A stretch of DNA of 64,000 nucleotides from positions 62,001-126,000 of the forward strand of contig MWYZ01000054.1 of assembly GCA_002050365.1 (NCBI GenBank), read 5' to 3'. A program made the position numbers and the translations under genes. Positions 1 through 8,666 of this stretch are shown here, in pieces. Position 1 is the first letter of the stretch. The number at the start of each line of letters is the position of its first letter. The DNA comes from Acidobacteria bacterium 28-1. Lineage in GTDB: Bacteria > Acidobacteriota > Blastocatellia > Pyrinomonadales > Pyrinomonadaceae. Below the pieces are notes generated by a model. That model saw nothing but the letters and a program-made list of their open reading frames with translations. It was not told the origin of the DNA and made no database searches.

Positions 1-1893
1 ATGAAACACTTTTTGTCGGTTACCGTTGCACTGCTCTTTTTAATTTCACTTTGTTTTTCCGTCAACGCTTCGCTTGGACAAGACGACCTGGAGCGTTCGG
101 TTGCATTGATGGGGAAAATTGGTTCTGCCAATTCTCCGAGTTTTTCGCCGGACGGAAAAAGCATCGCTTTTATTTCAAACTTAAACGGCATTCCGCAAGT
201 GTGGACGATGCCCGCCAGTGGTGGTTTTCCAAAACTTGTTACAGCTTTTGATGATCCGGTCGGGTTTGTTACTTGGTCGCCTGACGGCAATTGGCTGGCT
301 TTTAACGTCGCGCCGGGCGGCGGCTTGAACGAGCAGATTTACATCGCTCGTCCCGACGGCAGCGAGTTACGGCGGTTGACCGAAGGCGGCAAGGAAAATA
401 ATTTTCTCGGCGATTGGACGCACGACGGAAAATATATTTTCTTCTCGTCAAATCGGCGCAATCCGGCTTCGACCGACTCTTACTTGCTTGATATTAAGAG
501 CGGCGAAATGCGAATGGTCGCCGAAAACAAAGGCACCGGCGGTATTAACGAGGTCAGCCGCGACGGTCGGCGAGCAGTTGTCAGCCGTCTTCTTAATCGA
601 GGCGACAACAATCTTTATTTGATTGATGTAGAAGGCGGCAAAGAAGCGCTGCTCACGCCGCACGAAGGACCAGGCAGTTTTTTCGGAGCGCAGTTCTCGC
701 CCGACGGACGCACAATTTATTTTGCTTCAAACAAAGACCGCGATTTGCTGGCGCTTGCCCGCGTCAAAATTGATGAAGCCGGACAACCCGGCGCGATTGA
801 GATTATCGCCGCCAGAGAAAACGGCGAACTTTCGGGCGGATTGATGAATGACGACGGGACGATGATGGTTTTGATTTGGAACATCGCCGGACGAAGCGAA
901 CTCGCGTTTTACGATGTGAAAAATAACCGGATGACGGCTGGACAGAAACTGCCCGCAGAAATCGTCGGCGGTCTCGATTTCACAGATGACGGCGGGCGGC
1001 TTGCGATGGTTCTGTCCGGCGCGGCGTCGCCCGCAGACATCTGGACGCTCGACTTAAAAACCCGGCAACTCGCGCAACTGACCGACAGCCCGCACGCCGG
1101 AGTTGATTTGACAAAAATGGTGCGCCCGGAACTCGTCGAATACGCGGCGCACGACGGTCTCAAATTGAGCGGTTGGTTATACAAACCACACGGCGCGACG
1201 GGTGCGATGCCCGTTGTTCTCAGCTTTCACGGCGGACCCGAAGGTCAGGAGCGACCCGGTTTTAACGGCACTTATCAAGCATTGCTGATGCGCGGCATTG
1301 CTGTTTTTGCGCCGAACGTGCGTGGCTCGTCCGGCTTCGGCAAAAAATTTGTCAACCTCGACAATGGCGCATTGCGTGAAAACGGAGTCAAAGATATCAA
1401 AGCGACGGTGGATTATGTGGTGAAAAGCGGAGTTGCCGACCCAAAACGAATCGGAATTATGGGCGGCAGTTATGGCGGTTATATGGTGATGGCGGGACTG
1501 ACCGAGTACCCTGAGCTTTTCGCCGCCGGAGCGAATCTTTTCGGCATCACGAACTTTGAAACATTTTTCAAACACACTCAACCGTGGATGGCGGCAATCT
1601 CGAAAATCGAATACGGTAATCCTGAAACCGAAGTTGAGATGTTACGCAAACTATCGCCGATTCATCGCATTGACCGCATCAAAGCTCCAACCATTGTTCT
1701 GCATGGCGCGAACGACACGAATGTGCCGGTCATCGAAGCCGAACAAGTCGTGGATAATCTGAAACGACGCAATGTGCCGGTCGAATATGTTTTGTTCGCC
1801 GATGAAGGACACGGCTGGCGGAAAACGCCGAATCGAATTCGCTCGGCGGTGTCAATCGTCAAATTTTTTGAGAAATATCTCAAGGGCGTTTAA
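1..1893 (+). CDS. S9-family prolyl oligopeptidase-like peptidase, secreted
   Basis: Serine peptidase of the prolyl oligopeptidase (S9) family, probably periplasmic, cleaving short peptides. A hydrophobic signal peptide covers about residues 1-26. Residues 30-370 carry TolB/WD40-like beta-propeller repeats (several SPDG motifs). Residues 380-630 are the alpha/beta-hydrolase domain. The catalytic triad can be placed directly: Ser490 in GGSYGGY, Asp572 in GANDTNV and His604 in DEGHGW. The length of 630 residues is normal for the S9C/acylaminoacyl-peptidase type. The ATG is the first base of the window and the signal peptide follows at once, so the gene is probably complete, but its promoter is outside. 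Exact substrate cannot be told. Confidence 0.93.
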   Translation: MKHFLSVTVALLFLISLCFSVNASLGQDDLERSVALMGKIGSANSPSFSPDGKSIAFISNLNGIPQVWTMPASGGFPKLVTAFDDPVGFVTWSPDGNWLAFNVAPGGGLNEQIYIARPDGSELRRLTEGGKENNFLGDWTHDGKYIFFSSNRRNPASTDSYLLDIKSGEMRMVAENKGTGGINEVSRDGRRAVVSRLLNRGDNNLYLIDVEGGKEALLTPHEGPGSFFGAQFSPDGRTIYFASNKDRDLLALARVKIDEAGQPGAIEIIAARENGELSGGLMNDDGTMMVLIWNIAGRSELAFYDVKNNRMTAGQKLPAEIVGGLDFTDDGGRLAMVLSGAASPADIWTLDLKTRQLAQLTDSPHAGVDLTKMVRPELVEYAAHDGLKLSGWLYKPHGATGAMPVVLSFHGGPEGQERPGFNGTYQALLMRGIAVFAPNVRGSSGFGKKFVNLDNGALRENGVKDIKATVDYVVKSGVADPKRIGIMGGSYGGYMVMAGLTEYPELFAAGANLFGITNFETFFKHTQPWMAAISKIEYGNPETEVEMLRKLSPIHRIDRIKAPTIVLHGANDTNVPVIEAEQVVDNLKRRNVPVEYVLFADEGHGWRKTPNRIRSAVSIVKFFEKYLKGV

Positions 1894-2088
1894 ACTGCAA
1901 AACGACATTTGCGGCACTTTGTAATTAAAATAATCTGGTTCAATTCCCGCAATTTTAATTTGCACAAATTTCAAATAGCTTTTGGTAAAATTGCGGGAAA
2001 TTATAAAATTTCGGCGGTAATCGAACTTTATTATGACGTGTCGGTAATTAAAGCGTCGGTGAACTTTTCCGGCGGCAGAAAGCATTAA

Positions 2089-2125
2089 AAATGGCAACTC
2101 GATACATGGAATCGAGTTGCCATTT
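2089..2125 (-). terminator. Rho-independent terminator of the PrcB-like gene
   Basis: Perfect 15-bp inverted repeat (arms 2089-2103 and 2111-2125, loop of 7) lying 60 bp downstream of the minus-strand gene that ends at 2185. Read on the minus strand the stem is followed by a short T run. The rest of 1894-2184 holds nothing else recognisable. Confidence 0.75.
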
Positions 2126-2184
2126 AACAATCGCTACTAATTGAATTTAAATTCGCCTGACCAGCGGGGATTGCCGACACATTT

Positions 2185-3075
2185 TTATTTTATTTTTGCG
2201 GCTTCAATCTTTCCGCTCGCTTGAAAACCGTCGGCGACATCGGTTGGAAGCGGTTCAAACATCAGAGAAAGTTTGCCGCCGGCAAGCGTTCCCGAAACCT
2301 TCAGTGGCGGTTTCGGACCTTCGGAAAAACTTCCCGCGTCGAGCCGCGCCAAATTTATTTTGCCTTCCTTCATCAAACCCGAAGCCGTTTCCGTTAATCG
2401 CAAATTTTTGTTCGCTCCCTTGCCCGAAAGGTTGAAAATGAGCGTTGCATAATCGCCAAAACTTAAAATGCCGATTGTTCCTTCCGCGCTAAATTTCTTA
2501 AGCATTCCTGCAAAACCGCCCGACGATTCAAATTCGCCCGACGTAATTTTATAAGTCTGCATTGCGTTTTTCCAATTCGCAGAAACTTCGAGCGGCAGAG
2601 ATTTTTCTTCTTCAGACGGAACGAGCGCAACCTGAAACGGCATTGTCAAAGCATCGGTCGTTATCGCGCCTTTCGGCGGTTCGACCACCTCAACCACCAT
2701 TTTATCAATTGTTTGCCGAATAGAAACTGAATAACCGCCGGTATTTTTCGTTCCGGCAAACGCTGCGATGACCGCCATTTTGCTGAAATCAATTTCGGAG
2801 GCGGGTGGCAGATTTTCGACGAAGTTTTGCAATTGCGCGTAAGTTTCTTTTGAACGCGCCACGAAAACAAACGGTGTTTCAATTGTTCCATACGCGTCTT
2901 CCGCGATAATTTTTATCTTTCCGTCCGTTAGTTTGTTATTTGGTTTATTATTCATTGGTTTTGTCGCTTTCGGGTTAGAATTTTTAGTCGTCTTGCGCTT
3001 GTTAGTTTGGGCTGAAGCACAACTGATGAAACTAAAACTTACCACGACTAAAAGTAAAAGTTTGAATATTTTCAT
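2185..3075 (-). CDS. Lipoprotein with PrcB C-terminal-like domain
   Basis: Predicted lipoprotein of 296 residues. I start it at the ATG at 3075, which has a strong AAGGAAA ribosome site and opens a signal sequence ending in a lipobox (SFISC at about residues 16-20); an upstream in-frame start at 3126 would bury this signal. A Lys/Asn/Thr-rich linker follows. Residues 70-150 contain AFAGTKNTGGYSVSI, the motif of the PrcB_C family (domain named after the treponemal protease-complex subunit PrcB). The C-terminal half, about 190-296, is glycine- and leucine-rich beta sequence without a family I recognise. It stands alone, followed by its own terminator. Role in a protease complex is inference only. 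Confidence 0.75.
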   Translation of the reverse strand: MKIFKLLLLVVVSFSFISCASAQTNKRKTTKNSNPKATKPMNNKPNNKLTDGKIKIIAEDAYGTIETPFVFVARSKETYAQLQNFVENLPPASEIDFSKMAVIAAFAGTKNTGGYSVSIRQTIDKMVVEVVEPPKGAITTDALTMPFQVALVPSEEEKSLPLEVSANWKNAMQTYKITSGEFESSGGFAGMLKKFSAEGTIGILSFGDYATLIFNLSGKGANKNLRLTETASGLMKEGKINLARLDAGSFSEGPKPPLKVSGTLAGGKLSLMFEPLPTDVADGFQASGKIEAAKIK

Positions 3076-3161
3076 AATAATTATTTCCTTTTTTCCTGTT
3101 TGATTAGGCAATATCAGAACGCACAACTTTAAGAGACTTGCGGTAAAGCAGGAAATCTATT

Positions 3162-4511
3162 TTATCTTCGCATCTTTTCGGCAATCGCTTTCATTTCCAT
3201 TTTTATCTCCGCTTCATCAATCCTTTTTGCCAAACCGTCACGGTAAATCTCTAGACCGGCAACCATCGTCATTTTTACATCCCGCGCATTCGACGTAAAA
3301 AGCAATGCAGAATAAACATCGTGAACTGGCATTTGCGCGATGTTGCCGAGTGAGATGACGATGACATCAGCTTGTTTGCCCGCTTCAAGCGTTCCGATTT
3401 CCGGGTCTAATCCGAGCGCACGCGCACCGCCGAGCGTCGCCGTTTCGATAATTTCTTTGGCGATCAAAAATCGTTTTCTATTCGCTGCGTTTCTTGCAAA
3501 AAGCGTCGCAAATCGGGCTTCTTCTGCAATGTCGCAGATATTGTTGCTGGCAACCGAATCGCTTCCGAAACCGACGCGGATTTTCCTCTCCAAGAACTTT
3601 TCGAGCGGTGCGATTCCGTGTCCGAATTTCGCATTTGATTTCGGACAGTGGGCGATGCGCGAGTCGCTAGCCTGAATCAATTTTATATCTTTGTTGGAAA
3701 CTTTGACGCAATGTGCGAGAAGCGGTTTCGCCCGCAAAACTCCGATGTCGGCGAGATATTCGACCGAAGACGTTTGCGGCGCGTTCCATTCGAGGTTTAA
3801 ATTTTCATAAACGCCGGCGAAAAATCCTGCGCCCGATTCCATAAAATCTTTTTCTTGATTTGATTCGGAAACGTGAATGGTAATTTTTACATTTTTTTCG
3901 ATTGCGTATTCAGTAATTTTTTCAAAAAGTTTGCGGCTGACCGTGTAAGGCGCGTGCGGCGATAAACCGACTTTGACGAGTTCCGTCTCGTTTTCCCGCA
4001 AATCTAAAAATTTATCTTTGAGTTTGGCGAAATCATTTTCGGCTTCTTCGTTTTTCGGCGAAAATTCTGTTTCCTGAAACAGCACGCCGCGCAAACCAAT
4101 TGTTTTTAACGCTTCAAAGCCAGCTTTGCCGAGACGTCCAATGTCGCCGAAGCAGGTTACGCCGGCTCTTGCGCCTTCGAATGCGCCGGCAAGCGCGGCA
4201 TTTTCGACATTTTTTTCGGTTAATTTTTCGGCGCGTGTTAGGGTAAGTTTTATCAGCCACGAATAAAAATCTTCTTCCACATCATCGAGAAATCCGCGCA
4301 TTGCCGTAATTTCAAGATGCGAATGACAATTGACGAAACCGGGCATTATCACGGCTTCGCCAAAATTTTCGTGCGTTGCTTCGGGAAATTTTTCGGCAAG
4401 TTTTCCGGTTGTGCCGACCGCGACGATTTTTGTTTCGTCAATCGCAATCGCGCCGTTCTCAATTGGTTCGGAAGAAATCGGCAAAAGATAATCGGCGGAC
4501 AAGATTTTCAT
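3162..4511 (-). CDS. Metal-dependent amidohydrolase (chlorohydrolase/SAH-deaminase type)
   Basis: Cytosolic amidohydrolase of the TRZ/ATZ/MtaD group, 449 residues. Metal-site motifs are in order: HSH in FVNCHSHLE (about residue 62-65), a later HAPYTVS, HVSES, HCVKVS and the catalytic Asp in GFGSDSVASNN. Enzymes of this group deaminate or dechlorinate purine- or triazine-like rings; close relatives include 5-methylthioadenosine/S-adenosylhomocysteine deaminase and aminofutalosine deaminase of the alternative menaquinone pathway. Nothing in the neighbourhood picks one substrate. The gene ends about 86 bp upstream of the PrcB-like gene on the same strand. Confidence 0.85.
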   Translation of the reverse strand: MKILSADYLLPISSEPIENGAIAIDETKIVAVGTTGKLAEKFPEATHENFGEAVIMPGFVNCHSHLEITAMRGFLDDVEEDFYSWLIKLTLTRAEKLTEKNVENAALAGAFEGARAGVTCFGDIGRLGKAGFEALKTIGLRGVLFQETEFSPKNEEAENDFAKLKDKFLDLRENETELVKVGLSPHAPYTVSRKLFEKITEYAIEKNVKITIHVSESNQEKDFMESGAGFFAGVYENLNLEWNAPQTSSVEYLADIGVLRAKPLLAHCVKVSNKDIKLIQASDSRIAHCPKSNAKFGHGIAPLEKFLERKIRVGFGSDSVASNNICDIAEEARFATLFARNAANRKRFLIAKEIIETATLGGARALGLDPEIGTLEAGKQADVIVISLGNIAQMPVHDVYSALLFTSNARDVKMTMVAGLEIYRDGLAKRIDEAEIKMEMKAIAEKMRR

Positions 4512-4561
4512 TGTTCAAATTGCAGGATTAGAAGTATTAATAAGTAATGCCGGTTGCGACT

Positions 4562-5119
4562 TTATCCGACATAACGTTTTAAGATTGAAGAAACGTAAGA
4601 TTTAGTTGAGGCGATACTAATTTTTTCGATGAATTGCTGTTCAGAAAGTTTTGAAGCATTAGTGTCTTTTGTCCATTCTTCGACGCGGCTTGCGCCGGCG
4701 TTATAAGCCGCTAACATCATCGCTTTTTCCGCCGGAAAGCCGCGATAATTGCCGCGCATTTTTTCCAGATACCAACAGCCAATTTGGATATTCCTTTCAG
4801 GTTCGCGAAGAAATTCGACGACATTTTCAGCCGTCTGTTTTTCAAATTCACGAAAGCCCGTTTCTTTCGCCCATTCCCGCGCAACTGTCGGTGTAACTTG
4901 CATCAACCCAACTTCGTTGTCGGCACCGATTTGCCAGGCGCGAAAATAAGTTTCTTCGTAGATTACGCTCCACACTAATTGCGCGTCGAGGCGATAAATT
5001 GATGCCTGCCGCGCTATTAAATCGTCGTAACGATGTATCCAATAATGGGTGAAAAAATAAATCCCGGCTATTGAAAAAAGGACAAAAATAACTAAGCTGG
5101 AGAGTAAATAACGACGCAT
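4562..5119 (-). CDS. Membrane-anchored lytic transglycosylase (SLT domain)
   Basis: Peptidoglycan lytic transglycosylase of 185 residues. A single N-terminal transmembrane helix (about residues 5-27) anchors it on the periplasmic side. The SLT domain has the catalytic Glu in SVIYEETYFRAW, followed by GLMQVTP and AAYNAGASRVEEW, the three family signatures. It is close to the C-terminal domain of Slt70 in size. It lies 50 bp upstream of the amidohydrolase on the same strand but in an unrelated pathway. Confidence 0.9.
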   Translation of the reverse strand: MRRYLLSSLVIFVLFSIAGIYFFTHYWIHRYDDLIARQASIYRLDAQLVWSVIYEETYFRAWQIGADNEVGLMQVTPTVAREWAKETGFREFEKQTAENVVEFLREPERNIQIGCWYLEKMRGNYRGFPAEKAMMLAAYNAGASRVEEWTKDTNASKLSEQQFIEKISIASTKSYVSSILKRYVG

Positions 5120-5148
5120 TTATTTTAAGTAGGCTCTTCGAGCAACAG

Positions 5149-5274
5149 TCAGTAAGCGGTTAGCAGGTTATTAATAGATAGCGACGCTTCACCTTTACTT
5201 TTTGCGTCCTCGGCTAAATCGTTGAGCGTTTTCCCTTTCGGAATCTGCAAATTGACGGCGTTAAAAATTTCCAT
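5149..5274 (-). CDS. Possible 41-residue protein, unknown
   Basis: Short ATG-initiated frame beginning MEIFNAVNLQIPKG and ending TAY, three bases after the stop of the 58-residue gene before it, so it could be translationally coupled. Composition looks protein-like (amphipathic, charged). No family recognised. It could be the C-terminal remnant of a larger gene or chance. Confidence 0.3.
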   Translation of the reverse strand: MEIFNAVNLQIPKGKTLNDLAEDAKSKGEASLSINNLLTAY

Positions 5275-5277
5275 AAA

Positions 5278-5454
5278 CTACTCATCAGTTGTCGGCGTTT
5301 CAATCCTCAACTCTCGATTCTCGGCTCTCGAATTGTCTTTGAATTTTCCCGAACGAATCATTTCCGCGAACAAATCCACATCGTAATCGGCTTCGCGCGA
5401 CATCTCTTGACGGATTTCGAGCAAAACTTCTAAAAATTTTGGACGACGATACAT
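5278..5454 (-). CDS. Small antitoxin-like protein paired with PIN protein
   Basis: 58-residue protein starting MYRRPKFLEVLLEIRQEM, with the helical segment EIRQEMSREADYDVDLFAEMI. Small proteins of the form IR-x-E-[LI]-x-x-E-x-x-x-D-[LIV] commonly accompany PIN-domain proteins and are regarded as their antitoxins (family knowledge, from memory). It lies 48 bp downstream of the PIN gene on the same strand, i.e. toxin first. Its C-terminal third (RAENRELRIE) is encoded by a heptameric repeat tract, so the end of the protein has probably been rewritten by that repeat. Confidence 0.6.
   Translation of the reverse strand: MYRRPKFLEVLLEIRQEMSREADYDVDLFAEMIRSGKFKDNSRAENRELRIETPTTDE
5301..5335. repeat. 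Heptameric tandem repeat inside the small antitoxin-like gene
   Basis: Five 7-bp units in register: caatcct, caactct, cgattct, cggctct, cgaattg. It belongs to the dispersed heptamer family of this window and is translated as part of the preceding small gene. Confidence 0.55.
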
Positions 5455-5502
5455 AACAACTTGTTAATTGTTATTTTTCGCGCGTCAATCGTCAAGTAGC
5501 AT

Positions 5503-5961
5503 TTAAGGACTAACAAGAAATTCGGGCGTAACTATCACGGGCGAGAAAAATCCGGCAGCGGCATTAAACAGTCGAATTCTCGCTTGCTTGCGGACGTTTG
5601 CCAAGTGTCCGAAATTCCACGTTACCAGATAATCGATTTTATGAAACGAACAAAGCGCAACGTGAAGCGCGTCCGCCAAAAAGCGGCGGTGAAAAATGCC
5701 GCGCGAAATATAACCTTCGGCGAGGATGGCGACTTCTTCGGCGAGTTCGAGCGTCTCGAGCGGCGCAATTAACTTCAAATAACTCGTGCGGTGCGGCTCG
5801 CTGACTTGTTCAAGTTCGCGCTGAACGAGAATTGAACTAAAAGCGCGATATTCCGCCAGTTCGTGTTCCCACCAGCGAATCGTTAAATCGCGCCGAAAAG
5901 GTTCGCCGTTGTCGAGATACGCGCCGACGACCGATGTTTCAAGGTACAAACTTTGCTTCAT
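5503..5961 (-). CDS. PIN-domain protein, probable toxin ribonuclease
   Basis: PIN-domain protein of 152 residues. The N-terminus LYLETSVVGAYLDNG is the variant of the PIN motif 1 in which YLETS replaces LDTN. The central LADALHVALCSFHKIDYLVTWNFGHLAN holds the conserved acidic and Asn/Thr motifs of the subgroup. Such proteins are Mg-dependent ribonucleases of type II toxin-antitoxin systems. The likely antitoxin is the 58-residue gene immediately downstream. Its start is preceded by the repeat tract at 5967-6036, leaving no clear Shine-Dalgarno. Confidence 0.78.
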   Translation of the reverse strand: MKQSLYLETSVVGAYLDNGEPFRRDLTIRWWEHELAEYRAFSSILVQRELEQVSEPHRTSYLKLIAPLETLELAEEVAILAEGYISRGIFHRRFLADALHVALCSFHKIDYLVTWNFGHLANVRKQARIRLFNAAAGFFSPVIVTPEFLVSP

Positions 5962-5966
5962 CCTTT

Positions 5967-6036
5967 AGTTCAAAGTTCAAGGTTCAAAGTTCAAAGTCAG
6001 GTTTTAACCTTGAACCTTGAACTTTGAACCTTAAAC
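5967..6036. repeat. Heptameric tandem repeat with inverted symmetry (AGTTCAA word)
   Basis: Ten 7-bp units in unbroken register: agttcaa, agttcaa, ggttcaa, agttcaa, agtcagg, ttttaac, cttgaac, cttgaac, tttgaac, cttaaac. The second half is the near-complement of the first, so the tract folds on itself. It fills the whole gap between the stop codon of the protease gene (6037) and the PIN gene. Confidence 0.9.
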
Positions 6037-7617
6037 TTATTTGACCGGCACGAAAATCACTTTCGAGTTTTGAAAGTCAAACGTCAAGCGATAATTTTTG
6101 AGAAAATTTCCGCCTAAAATTCCTGCTTGCTGAAAACCCGACGTTTCGTTTATTAACTCCAAATCGAGCGCAATTGCGGTGATGCTTTGACGGCTGTGAC
6201 TGCCGAAAGTTACGCGCGGAAGCAGCAGCGAAGGCACATTTTCAGTAACGCCCGCCGCGCCGACGACACGCATTTTTTCACCTTTAACAAATCTGCTGAA
6301 TTCCTTTGAATTAGCTAATTCGTTGGAGATAACCGACACGCTCGCGCCTGTGTCAACAATAAAATTCAGCGGAACTTCAATGCCTTCGAGATTGACTTCG
6401 CCGCTCAAAAATCCGCTTGAAGTAAGGCGCAGCGGCAAAGAGAGCGCAGTTGTTTGAATTTTTTGTTTGTCGAATACTTTTTTACTTACCAACGTGAACG
6501 TCTGATTGCCGTAATCAATGGTCGTCAAAAATTTCGAGATGAGCGACAAACCAATATAACCGTCAACTCGTTCGTTGGTCGTGTGAAATTTGCGGATGTA
6601 AATCGGCACGTTTTTGATTTTCGCATCGCCGATATAAACTGATGGCAAAAAACCATAGACGATTTCAAATTTACCTTCACCGCCGATGCCGCGCGCCAAA
6701 CCGCCGCGCGTTATTGGTTTGATTTTTAATCTTTCGGCGGTTTCTTCGGAGATAACGGAAATTCCCGAACCCGTATCTAAAATAAAATTAAGCGGCTCGC
6801 TTGATTTGTCGAGTTTAATTTGGACAATCGGACGGTCGTTTTTTAACTTAAACGAAACAATTGTCTGTTCCGCGCCGTCCACATCATAGAGCGATTGCCG
6901 ATTGCCTAGAAAACGCAAAAAATTGATAAGTCCTTTAATGCGGTCGCGTCTTTCAACTTCGGTTTGCGGCGAAATTTGCAGGTATCTTTTGTAAGCCTCA
7001 GAAGCCTCTTTATATTGCTCGGCTCGCGCCGCAACCTGCGCTAAAGCATACACAAAATCAGGTTCTCGCGGATCTAAATAAACGGCTTCGCGCAAACTTT
7101 CGAGACCCTGCGTAATCCGATTTTCATAAAAGTCAAGCATTCCATAACCCGACCACGCTAACGCTTCCTGATTGTTTAGTTTTACAGCGTTGATAAAAGA
7201 GATTTTTGCATCGCGGAAATTGCCCGCGCTAAGCAGAGCCGTGCCTAAAACGGCAAATGCGCGAGAATTTTTCGACTCGGCTCGCGCGACTTCAATCGAA
7301 AGGTCATACGCTTCGACAAGGCGCCTCTGTTTGAGCAAATTATAACTTAACGCGAGTTTGGCGGCTGAATTTTTCGGACTGCTTTCGACAACACCGCGCA
7401 AAAGGTTTTCGGCTTTGATGAATTCGCCGCGGCGCGTAAGTTTTTCCGCTTGTTTGATTAATTGTTTTGCTTCGGCGACTTCGGTCTGCTGGATATTGCC
7501 GTCTGCTGCGGGCGCTGTAAAACCAGCCGTCAGCAAACAAGCCGAGATTAAGAAAACAAACTTTTTTTTGTGGAAAGGAAATCGAAAAACATCTGTCAAA
7601 AAATCTTTATACTTCAT
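6037..7617 (-). CDS. TPR protein with two retropepsin-like aspartic protease domains
   Basis: 526-residue exported protein. I start it at the ATG at 7617 because AAAGGAGG lies 5 bases upstream; an in-frame ATG at 7650 lacks this. A signal peptide or anchor is followed by TPR-type helical repeats (about residues 40-215: two-helix units with Ala/Leu/Tyr spacing). Then come two clan-AA aspartic protease domains, each with the DTG motif: FILDTGSGISVIS (near residue 280) and FIVDTGASVSVIS (near 425). Retropepsins normally dimerise with one DTG each; here both halves sit in one chain, so it may form an internal pseudodimer. Substrate unknown. Confidence 0.85.
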   Translation of the reverse strand: MKYKDFLTDVFRFPFHKKKFVFLISACLLTAGFTAPAADGNIQQTEVAEAKQLIKQAEKLTRRGEFIKAENLLRGVVESSPKNSAAKLALSYNLLKQRRLVEAYDLSIEVARAESKNSRAFAVLGTALLSAGNFRDAKISFINAVKLNNQEALAWSGYGMLDFYENRITQGLESLREAVYLDPREPDFVYALAQVAARAEQYKEASEAYKRYLQISPQTEVERRDRIKGLINFLRFLGNRQSLYDVDGAEQTIVSFKLKNDRPIVQIKLDKSSEPLNFILDTGSGISVISEETAERLKIKPITRGGLARGIGGEGKFEIVYGFLPSVYIGDAKIKNVPIYIRKFHTTNERVDGYIGLSLISKFLTTIDYGNQTFTLVSKKVFDKQKIQTTALSLPLRLTSSGFLSGEVNLEGIEVPLNFIVDTGASVSVISNELANSKEFSRFVKGEKMRVVGAAGVTENVPSLLLPRVTFGSHSRQSITAIALDLELINETSGFQQAGILGGNFLKNYRLTFDFQNSKVIFVPVK

Positions 7618-7646
7618 AAAATCCTCCTTTCCATTGTCAGGCGAAT

Positions 7647-8309
7647 TCATTTAAGAATCTCGCCGGTTTTCATTGACCACAAAACTAAATCCAGTTCATC
7701 AAAATCAATCTTGGTCAGCGTGGCTAAATTTTTTAATTTTTCTTCAATCGTTAGATACTTCGACCGCGTATTCGGTGGCTTCGGGTCATCAATAATTCCG
7801 AGTTCAGCCAGACTTCGCAAAATATGTTTGTCGAGAATCGCGTAACCTTTTAAACCGATGTTTCTCAAATAATGGCTCGCTTCCTTATAGCCCAAACCTT
7901 TAATGCGTTTTTCTTTGACCAGCCAATCGCGCCGCTCCAAATCATCGTCGAAACCGCTCAGTTTTTCCCGCAGACGCAAACCGCAATGCTCTTGCAAAAA
8001 TTCGCGTGAAGCGACGATGTAACCTGCCCGCGCATTCGGATAGCGATGTCGTCCGCGCAGAGCGTCGGCGAGTTCGTGGTGATTTCCTGTTTGCAAAATT
8101 GGTCTGACGGCTTCGACCGAACGAAGTCCCATGCGCGCCGAGCAACCGCCTGTAAAGAAACAAAAAACCATCTCTTCCCAAAGGCGTTCGTCGGTTTCAT
8201 TTTCCCAAACGGATTCAAACTCCCTAAGTCTGGCACGAATTTCCGCGCGTCTTTCCGCGTGTGCCGCTTTTATTTTTTCAATCGTTAGAGGCTTTTGTTC
8301 TTTTTTCAC
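7647..8309 (-). CDS. ogg: 8-oxoguanine DNA glycosylase/AP lyase, Ogg2-type
   Basis: Base-excision repair enzyme of 220 residues. The helix-hairpin-helix signature KGLGYKEASHYLRNIG (about residues 135-150) contains the catalytic Lys, and LDKHILRSL follows with the catalytic Asp/His region of the Ogg2 family. The length is right for Ogg2, which excises 8-oxo-7,8-dihydroguanine and nicks the strand by beta-elimination. It ends just 29 bp upstream of the protease gene start, so the two may be co-transcribed. Confidence 0.85.
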   Translation of the reverse strand: MKKEQKPLTIEKIKAAHAERRAEIRARLREFESVWENETDERLWEEMVFCFFTGGCSARMGLRSVEAVRPILQTGNHHELADALRGRHRYPNARAGYIVASREFLQEHCGLRLREKLSGFDDDLERRDWLVKEKRIKGLGYKEASHYLRNIGLKGYAILDKHILRSLAELGIIDDPKPPNTRSKYLTIEEKLKNLATLTKIDFDELDLVLWSMKTGEILK

Positions 8310-8579
8310 AAAACAGTTTGAATTCGCCTAATTTTATGCGCTTTTTTGCTGAAAAGCAATGTTTTTTGAGTGGCAAGCAATTTACAGTTTTATTTTTACT
8401 TGTATTGTCTTTTTGAAGATTGCAAATTTATTCAAAAAAATCTTTCCTTTTCGTAATTTATAATATATAAGTAAATAGAATCGTTTCCATAAGCGATTCT
8501 AAATCTTTGCATCTAAATTTGGACAAAACTCATCGAAACGCACGTTATACAGGCACAAACCTGAAAAGGTTTTTAGTGC

Positions 8580-8610
8580 TTGAAAAGTAGGACGGTTGAT
8601 GTGGTATAAT
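8580..8610 (+). promoter_or_regulatory. Sigma-70-type promoter of dacB
   Basis: TATAAT at 8605-8610 is preceded by TG one base away (TGGTATAAT, extended -10). A TTGAAA at 8580-8585 could act as a weak -35 although the 19-bp spacing is long. Transcription would start near 8617, giving a leader of about 50 nt. The rest of the 357-bp gap 8310-8666 is A/T-rich and shows no gene. Confidence 0.55.
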
Positions 8611-8666
8611 TCAAGACAGCCTTCCGAGCAAAGGGAAGCCTGCCGCATCATCAAACTAAGAAAATT

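Noticed and set aside
1177-1581. 134-residue minus-strand open frame within the S9 peptidase gene
   Set aside because: Antisense shadow of a well-supported gene with clear catalytic motifs.
1930-1960. tRNA T-arm-like ggttcaattcccgc
   Set aside because: No acceptor or anticodon stem could be paired around it; no tRNA was found anywhere in the window by eye.
5967-6036. CRISPR array
   Set aside because: Direct repeats are only 7 bp and contiguous, without unique spacers; no cas genes in the window.
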